A stretch of DNA of 10,134 nucleotides from an uncultured Streptococcus sp. (lineage in GTDB: Bacteria > Bacillota > Bacilli > Lactobacillales > Streptococcaceae), in contig CAAEFF010000085.1 of the NCBI GenBank assembly GCA_900755085.1, positions 1-10,134 of the forward strand. Direction: 5' to 3'. The notes beneath the pieces were generated by a model. It was not told the DNA's origin. It made no database searches and saw only the letters and a program-made list of their open reading frames with translations. Shown in pieces: positions 6,678-10,134 of the stretch (position 1 is its first letter; each line of letters opens with the position of its first letter). The translations under genes were made by a program, and so were the position numbers.

Positions 6678-7006
6678 ATGCTCTTTTTTGCTAAAAAACC
6701 TTCCAAATCTTGTTCATGCTGATACTTGATGGCTGCCTTCTTGTCTTTTTCAAAAATGGTCTTCGTTAGGTCGATATGGTTAATAGCTGCAATTGCCACT
6801 GTGTAGTGAATGATATCTGCCAACTCCTTTGCCAATTCCTCGTTTGAATCTTGGACACCCTCTTTTCTACCTGAACGTCCATTTAAAACCTCAGCGACTT
6901 CTCCAACTTCTTCTACTAGTTTGATAAAAAGTCCTTCTTCTGTTCTAGATTGTTGGTAATGATCAAGTAAGTATTCCTCTAGTTGTCTAACTGTTAAATC
7001 TCTCAT
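6674..7006 (-). CDS. MazG-like nucleotide pyrophosphohydrolase
   Basis: A 110-residue all-alpha NTP pyrophosphohydrolase of the MazG-like type, which hydrolyses (d)NTPs to the monophosphate and pyrophosphate and is often considered house-cleaning. The metal-binding pattern is clear: LVEEVGEVAEV contains EExxE (Glu32, Glu33, Glu36), and KELADIIHY contains ExxD (Glu61, Asp64). The length fits a single MazG domain, not the two-domain enterobacterial MazG. The ATG is preceded by AAGGAG; a TTG five codons upstream is less likely because that ribosome binding site lies inside its own reading frame. The gene starts 14 nt after the T-run of the khpA terminator, leaving no room for its own promoter there, so it probably depends on read-through. 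The actual nucleotide substrate cannot be told. Confidence 0.85.
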   Translation of the reverse strand: MRDLTVRQLEEYLLDHYQQSRTEEGLFIKLVEEVGEVAEVLNGRSGRKEGVQDSNEELAKELADIIHYTVAIAAINHIDLTKTIFEKDKKAAIKYQHEQDLEGFLAKKSI

Positions 7007-7019
7007 TCCTTCTCCTTGC

Positions 7020-7044
7020 AAAAAAAGCGAGACCTTGTCCCGCT
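7020..7044 (-). terminator. Rho-independent terminator after khpA
   Basis: On the minus strand AGCGGGAC-AAG-GTCTCGCT forms an 8-bp stem with one G-U pair and a 3-nt loop, followed by seven T. It begins 4 nt after the khpA stop and ends 13 nt before the MazG-like ATG, so it may be leaky. Confidence 0.8.
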
Positions 7045-7048
7045 TTTC

Positions 7049-7288
7049 TTATTTTTCGTCAATAACGATTCTTACTTTTTTATCTTCAGTTGGGACAGAG
7101 TAGACAATCGTTCTTATCGCAGAAATGGTGCGACCTTTCCGACCGATCACTCGACCAACATCGCTAGGATCAAGGTCAAGGTGGTACTCCAAGAATTCAG
7201 GAGTATCTTCGATCTTGATGGTTAAGGCATCCGGTTGTGAAATCAAGGGTTTCACAATTGCAATAATAAGATTTTCAATCGTATCCAT
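7049..7288 (-). CDS. khpA: KH-domain RNA-binding protein KhpA
   Basis: A 79-residue single KH-domain protein. The RNA-binding GxxG loop is GRKG (49-52) within VGRVIGRKGRTISAIRTIV, preceded by the strand EYHLDLDP. In streptococci KhpA pairs with KhpB (Jag/EloR) to bind RNA and affects cell elongation and division. The gene lies 20 nt downstream of rpsP, the standard arrangement, and is followed at once by a terminator. Start and length agree with the family. Confidence 0.95.
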   Translation of the reverse strand: MDTIENLIIAIVKPLISQPDALTIKIEDTPEFLEYHLDLDPSDVGRVIGRKGRTISAIRTIVYSVPTEDKKVRIVIDEK

Positions 7289-7308
7289 ACATCAACCTAC
7301 TTAAAAAA

Positions 7309-7581
7309 TTATTTTGAGAATTTAGAATCGTGGAATTTCTTCAAAACACCTTCTTTTGAAAGGATGTTGCGAACTGTATCTGAAGGTTGAGCTCCATCAG
7401 CCAACCATGCAAGAACGCGGTCTTCTTTCAAAGTTACTTGGTTTTCTTCAACAAGTGGATTGTAAGTTCCAACTGTTTCGATGAAACGTCCATCACGTGG
7501 TGAACGTGAATCTGCTACGTTGATACGGTAGTAAGGTTTTTTCTTAGAACCCATACGAGTCAAACGAATTTTAACTGCCAT
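7309..7581 (-). CDS. rpsP: 30S ribosomal protein S16
   Basis: S16 is a small-subunit protein that binds 16S rRNA early and stabilises the 5' and central domains. The 90 residues start with MAVKIRLTRMGSKKKPYYRI and contain ADSRSPRDGRFIE and the VGTYNP motif, all typical. It is the first gene of an rpsP-khpA unit. The ribosome binding site is weak (an AAGAGA-like sequence), unusual for an abundant protein, while the promoter is close to consensus. The leader of about 60 nt starts with a hairpin. Confidence 0.98.
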   Translation of the reverse strand: MAVKIRLTRMGSKKKPYYRINVADSRSPRDGRFIETVGTYNPLVEENQVTLKEDRVLAWLADGAQPSDTVRNILSKEGVLKKFHDSKFSK

Positions 7582-7615
7582 TTTTATAAGTCTCTTTTCT
7601 ATATTTTAATTTTCG

Positions 7616-7640
7616 GTGAAATAGACAAGCTATTTAGCAC
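7616..7640 (-). promoter_or_regulatory. Hairpin at the 5' end of the rpsP mRNA
   Basis: On the minus strand GTG-CT-AAATAG-CTTGT-CTATTT-CAC folds as a 9-bp stem with a 2-nt bulge and a 5-nt loop, at about +2 to +26 of the predicted transcript. It has no T-run and is not a terminator. It could protect the mRNA or take part in regulation; both are inference. Confidence 0.45.
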
Positions 7641-7647
7641 ATGATCT

Positions 7648-7675
7648 ATTATAACACATTTCATCAACCTGTCAA
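7648..7675 (-). promoter_or_regulatory. rpsP-khpA promoter
   Basis: -35 TTGACA (7675-7670), 16-nt spacer, -10 TATAAT (7653-7648) preceded by TGT, an extended -10. All elements match consensus, as expected for a ribosomal protein gene. The predicted start is near 7641. Confidence 0.88.
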
Positions 7676-7691
7676 GAAAAAAACTTGACAG
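7669..7691. repeat. Perfect inverted repeat over the rpsP -35 box
   Basis: CTGTCAAG and CTTGACAG are perfect 8-bp inverted arms separated by seven A (plus strand). One arm contains the rpsP -35 TTGACA; the other places a second TTGACA on the plus strand. It lies between the HAD gene stop and rpsP. It could be an operator, or a weak hairpin after the HAD gene. Confidence 0.5.
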
Positions 7692-7704
7692 TGTTTAAAA
7701 TTTT

Positions 7705-8394
7705 TTAATTAAGCAGTAAATCGGCGATTTCTTGATAGGTGCTAACTTCATAAGTTGGCACTACTTGGCTGGTATTTTCCTTGTGATCTGGATTATACCA
7801 AACGGTAGCAATCCCCGCAGCATTCCCTCCTGCGATATCCGCTGTCAAAGAATCACCGATCATGAGGGTCTCTTCCTTGCTAAACCCTGGAATCAGCTGG
7901 CCTACTTTGTCAAAAAATGCAGGTTCTGGTTTCTGAGTATGAAGCTGTTCAGAGATAAAGACCTCTTTAAAATAAGGTGCGATGGTAGAATGAGCTAAGC
8001 GTCCTTCTTGAATGGCAGTCACTCCGTTCGTTGCACCATAGAGCTGGTAACCTGCTTTTTCAAGTCGGGCCAGTAAGTCCTCCGCCCCTGGAAAAGATTG
8101 CCCTTGAAGACTGATGTAATCTTGGTAGCGAAGAGCCATCTCAGCCCCATCAACCGTGACCCCAAAGTGGGCAAACCCAATCGCAAACCGACTATCCACG
8201 AGTTCTTGCTTGGTTAGCTTCTTTTGTTCCAAATCCTTCCAGAGCCCTTGGTTCATAGGCTTGTAGTAATCTTTAAAGGCCTCTACATCTGGAAAATTCA
8301 TGTCTTCTAACATCTGCGTCAAGGCTGTTTCTTCAGCAGATTCAAAATCCAACAAGGTATGGTCCAAATCAAAAAGTAAAAATTTATATGCCAT
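7705..8394 (-). CDS. HAD-superfamily hydrolase, YjjG/YfnB-like 5'-nucleotidase
   Basis: A 229-residue haloacid-dehalogenase-type phosphatase. Motif I is DLDHT (Asp9 nucleophile, Asp11 acid/base), motif II is in GATNG (Thr122), motif III Lys155 lies in TQKPEP, and motif IV is GDSLTAD (Asp181, Asp186), which binds Mg2+. The insertion between motifs I and II is an alpha-helical cap, and the sequence around LYGATNG and GDSLTADIAGG resembles the YjjG/YfnB group, which dephosphorylates pyrimidine nucleoside monophosphates including non-canonical ones. That substrate is inferred. I chose the ATG giving MAYKFLLFDLDHT; the longer frame adds 41 residues that merely read over the upstream gene. The start shares its A with the TAA of the YkgJ-like gene (TAATG), so the two are coupled. 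Confidence 0.88.
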   Translation of the reverse strand: MAYKFLLFDLDHTLLDFESAEETALTQMLEDMNFPDVEAFKDYYKPMNQGLWKDLEQKKLTKQELVDSRFAIGFAHFGVTVDGAEMALRYQDYISLQGQSFPGAEDLLARLEKAGYQLYGATNGVTAIQEGRLAHSTIAPYFKEVFISEQLHTQKPEPAFFDKVGQLIPGFSKEETLMIGDSLTADIAGGNAAGIATVWYNPDHKENTSQVVPTYEVSTYQEIADLLLN

Positions 8395-8888
8395 TACAAA
8401 CGATCTTTCAATTTTTCTACAAATAAATAAGCAGCAGGGCAAGTGAGCGTATTTTTGATGGTCAGATGGTTGATCTGGTAGATCTTCTTGCGATCGGTGT
8501 GAGGGAACTCCCGACAAGCTTTCGGACGAACATCATAAATCGAACAGAGGTTATCTCCACCTAAGAAAGGGCAAGGCATGGATTTAAAAATCTTGTCCCC
8601 ATCTTCATCAACTTGAAGAAATTCCGCCTCAAAAGCAGGTAGTTTCATCTTGAAATATTTGGCGATCCTCGTGATATCTGCTTCCTTAAAATCAGGCCCT
8701 AAAGTCTTACAGCAATTGGCACAAGCCGTACAATCGATTTCTTGGAAAACTTCATCGTGGATTTCTTGCGCTAGTTTATCTAAATTCTTAGGCGGCTTCT
8801 TCTTGAGATTTGCCAATACCTTACGGTGCTCCTTTTGCTTTTGGAGAGCTAACTGATGGTATTTTTCAATATCAATTTCCTGTGTCAT
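8394..8888 (-). CDS. YkgJ-family cysteine-cluster protein
   Basis: A 164-residue protein with eight cysteines arranged as in the YkgJ/UPF0153 family: CTACANCC (53-60), then Cys106, Cys115 in CSIYDVRP, Cys125 in CREFP, and Cys150. The family is annotated as a putative zinc- or iron-binding (possibly Fe-S) protein; no biochemical function is established that I can name. The N-terminal 45 residues are charged and helical. The ATG has AGAGG 9 nt upstream. It is the first gene of a two-gene unit with the HAD protein, overlapping it by 1 nt. The pairing does not by itself show a shared pathway. Confidence 0.88.
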   Translation of the reverse strand: MTQEIDIEKYHQLALQKQKEHRKVLANLKKKPPKNLDKLAQEIHDEVFQEIDCTACANCCKTLGPDFKEADITRIAKYFKMKLPAFEAEFLQVDEDGDKIFKSMPCPFLGGDNLCSIYDVRPKACREFPHTDRKKIYQINHLTIKNTLTCPAAYLFVEKLKDRL

Positions 8889-8918
8889 CCTCTATTTCCT
8901 CTTCTAAACAATAGAAAG

Positions 8919-8927
8919 ATTATACCA
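8919..8927 (-). promoter_or_regulatory. Extended -10 promoter of the YkgJ-HAD unit
   Basis: The minus strand reads TGGTATAAT, a perfect -10 with TGn extension, about 30 nt before the ATG. No good -35 is seen; the -35 region falls in the T-run of the preceding terminator. Confidence 0.75.
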
Positions 8928-8937
8928 CAAAGACTCT

Positions 8938-8965
8938 AAAAAAAGATAGATCCTGAGATCTATCT
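8938..8965 (-). terminator. Rho-independent terminator of the lipoprotein gene
   Basis: On the minus strand AGATAGATC-TCAG-GATCTATCT is a perfect 9-bp stem with a 4-nt loop, running into seven T. It lies 7 nt after the lipoprotein stop codon. Confidence 0.9.
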
Positions 8966-8972
8966 CACTTGA

Positions 8973-9617
8973 TTAATCCGTTACGGCACCTGTTCCATCT
9001 AGACTCCAAGTGTCTTCGATGTATGGGATAAAGGTTTTCAAGGTTTCTGCATCTCCTTCAAATGAAATGGTATAAACTTTTTCACCCTTCTGGAAGATCC
9101 AAGTAATCAGGTATTGACCAGATTTCATGACAATTTGGAGCTGGTAGGCATCCAGACCTGCGACTTTAGTCCGCGCTCCCGTCATCTTCCCAACATCCTG
9201 ATTGTCTTCCCACATAACGGCTAGTTTCTTGGCTAAAAATTCTGCATTAAATTCCATATCAGCGGGAACTTTGGCTTTTTCTTTGGTAAAACTGTTCAGG
9301 GTCACAATATTATAACCACTCTCATCCGTATACTGGACTGCTTCTGTCCCATCGATATCCGTGAATTTAATCCATTTACTTGGAATATTGATGTATCCAT
9401 AATCTGCATTTCCAATCCGCTTTGTTTCCTGACTGGAAGTGTTTTTCTTTGTAGAAGAAGCATTCTTTGACGAAGAGCTGCTTGTTTGCTTTTCGACTTT
9501 GCTGCTACTTTCTTTTGTAGAAGAAGCTGCTGTCTCTTTTTTAGTGGTGTGACTACAGGCCATTAGTGTGCAAGCAGAAAAAATCGTAAGGGATGCGACT
9601 AGTAATTTGTGTTTCAT
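8973..9617 (-). CDS. Putative lipoprotein, function unknown
   Basis: A 214-residue exported lipoprotein. The signal peptide MKHKLLVASLTIFSACTLMA ends in a lipobox, LMAC, with Cys21 as the expected lipidated residue. Residues 22-66 form a low-complexity Ser/Thr/Lys linker. The folded part (about 67-210) begins RIGNADYGYINIPSKWIKF, has alternating strands and ends EDTWSLDG. This resembles PsbP/Mog1-like lipoprotein domains, but that is a structural guess. The ATG was chosen because AAGGAGG lies 6 nt upstream; a TTG two codons earlier is too close to it. It is a single-gene unit with its own promoter and terminator, anchored on the outer face of the membrane. I do not recognise a specific function. 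Confidence 0.85.
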   Translation of the reverse strand: MKHKLLVASLTIFSACTLMACSHTTKKETAASSTKESSSKVEKQTSSSSSKNASSTKKNTSSQETKRIGNADYGYINIPSKWIKFTDIDGTEAVQYTDESGYNIVTLNSFTKEKAKVPADMEFNAEFLAKKLAVMWEDNQDVGKMTGARTKVAGLDAYQLQIVMKSGQYLITWIFQKGEKVYTISFEGDAETLKTFIPYIEDTWSLDGTGAVTD

Positions 9618-9630
9618 GCTCAACCTCCTT

Positions 9631-9642
9631 GAGAACGTTCTC
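9631..9642. promoter_or_regulatory. Perfect 12-bp palindrome in the lipoprotein leader
   Basis: GAGAACGTTCTC is its own reverse complement. It lies just after the predicted transcription start (about +2 to +13) and before the ribosome binding site. The position suits an operator for a dimeric repressor; the central CG resembles LacI-type operators. The regulator is unknown. Confidence 0.5.
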
Positions 9643-9650
9643 TTTCCTCT

Positions 9651-9659
9651 AGTCTACCA
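9651..9659 (-). promoter_or_regulatory. Probable extended -10 promoter of the lipoprotein gene
   Basis: The minus strand reads TGGTAGACT, an extended -10, 33 nt before the ATG. No convincing -35 is seen. The AT-rich stretch upstream (9670-9710) holds weaker alternatives. Confidence 0.5.
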
Positions 9660-9735
9660 TGAATAAGGGTATTTTAAAATAGGAAAAGTGTTACATCTGA
9701 TACAATATCTCTAATCCAGTTCATTTCTTTCAAAC

Positions 9736-9767
9736 ATAAAACAAAAGTGCCCTCTAGGGGGCACTTT
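9736..9767 (-). terminator. Rho-independent terminator of lepA
   Basis: On the minus strand AAAGTGCCC-CCTAGA-GGGCACTTT gives a 9-bp stem with a 6-nt loop, the last stem T beginning a T-rich tract (TTTGTTTTA). It starts 5 nt after the lepA stop. Confidence 0.88.
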
Positions 9768-9772
9768 ATTTC

Positions 9773-10134
9773 TTATTCTTCATCCATTGACAATACGGAT
9801 AAGAAGGCTTCCTGTGGCACTTCTACCGAACCGATGGCTTTCATCCGTTTCTTACCGGCTTTTTGTTTTTCAAGAAGCTTGCGTTTCCGTGAGACGTCCC
9901 CTCCATAACACTTGGCCAAGACGTTCTTACGAAGGGCCTTGATATCTGTACGGGCCACGATCTTATGACCGATGGCTGCTTGGATAGGCACTTCAAACTG
10001 TTGACGAGGGATAATCTTCTTAAGCTTCTCAACGATCAACTTACCACGTTCATAAGCAAAGTCCTTGTGAACGATAAAGCTGAGGGCGTCGACAGTATCG
10101 CCATTGAGGAGGATATCCATTTTGACCAATTTAG
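9773..10134 (-). CDS. lepA: Elongation factor 4 (LepA), C-terminal part
   Basis: The C-terminal 119 complete codons of the LepA/EF4 GTPase, which acts on the ribosome and promotes back-translocation or recovery of stalled complexes. The frame is open through the right edge (SKLVKMDILLNGDTVDALS), so the 5' part lies outside. LepA-specific features are NGDTVDALSFIVHKDFAYERG, the PRQQFEVPIQAAIG segment, ARTDIKALRKNVLAKCYGGD, and the basic region SRKRKLLEKQKAGKKRMK, which together form the unique C-terminal domain that reaches the peptidyl-transferase centre. The end SVLSMDEE is typical for streptococci. A terminator follows within a few bases. Confidence 0.97.
   Translation of the reverse strand, partial: KLVKMDILLNGDTVDALSFIVHKDFAYERGKLIVEKLKKIIPRQQFEVPIQAAIGHKIVARTDIKALRKNVLAKCYGGDVSRKRKLLEKQKAGKKRMKAIGSVEVPQEAFLSVLSMDEE

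Noticed and set aside
8395..8517. 41-residue N-terminal extension of the HAD protein
   Set aside because: It reads over the YkgJ-like gene in another frame, has no HAD-family similarity, and the family starts at MAYKFLLFDLDHT.

Overview
The window looks like the chromosome of a low-GC Firmicute, most likely a Streptococcus of the mitis/sanguinis type. The evidence is a fruR-fruK-fruA fructose operon, the rpsP-khpA and rimM-trmD ribosome/tRNA genes, AAGGAGG-type ribosome binding sites, TTGACA/TATAAT promoters often with an extended TGn -10, and a Gram-positive surface protein and lipoprotein. I cannot name the species from sequence alone. Every convincing gene is on the minus strand, so transcription runs from high to low coordinates. 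No stretch longer than about 300 bases lacks a gene, and I see no rRNA, tRNA, CRISPR array, insertion sequence or phage gene.

In transcription order: (1) the 3' end of lepA (elongation factor 4) enters at the right edge and ends at a strong terminator. (2) A small Ser/Lys-rich lipoprotein gene has its own promoter, a perfect 12-bp palindrome in its leader, and a terminator. (3) A two-gene unit follows: a YkgJ-type cysteine-cluster protein whose stop overlaps the start of a YjjG-like HAD nucleotidase. (4) rpsP-khpA has a consensus promoter and a hairpin at the mRNA 5' end, and ends in a terminator. (5) A MazG-like pyrophosphohydrolase gene and an AT-rich alpha/beta-hydrolase gene lie between khpA and rimM. 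The hydrolase has its own promoter inside the end of the MazG-like gene. (6) rimM-trmD overlap by 11 nt and end in a terminator that includes the trmD stop codon. (7) A 773-residue SEC10/PgrA-type surface protein stands alone between two terminators. (8) The fruR-fruK-fruA operon follows, with overlapping stop/start codons throughout, and leaves the window in the EIIA domain of fruA.

The fructose genes form one unit: FruA imports and phosphorylates fructose to fructose-1-phosphate, FruK converts this to fructose-1,6-bisphosphate, and FruR (DeoR family) probably senses fructose-1-phosphate. The fruR promoter is perfect consensus with a cre-like CcpA site at the transcription start and a tandem repeat upstream of -35 that may bind FruR.

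The most unusual element is the surface protein. Two coiled coils of similar length flank a CAP-like domain that keeps all four cavity His/Glu residues. The architecture resembles the surface-exclusion protein PrgA of enterococcal conjugative plasmids, but here it is chromosomal, with no conjugation gene nearby. Its tail has the hydrophobic helix and Lys cluster of a sortase substrate, but a QAVAG sequence stands where LPXTG would be expected.

Several starts were moved inward from the longest reading frame because a good ribosome binding site precedes an internal ATG: the surface protein, alpha/beta hydrolase, MazG-like protein, HAD protein and lipoprotein.
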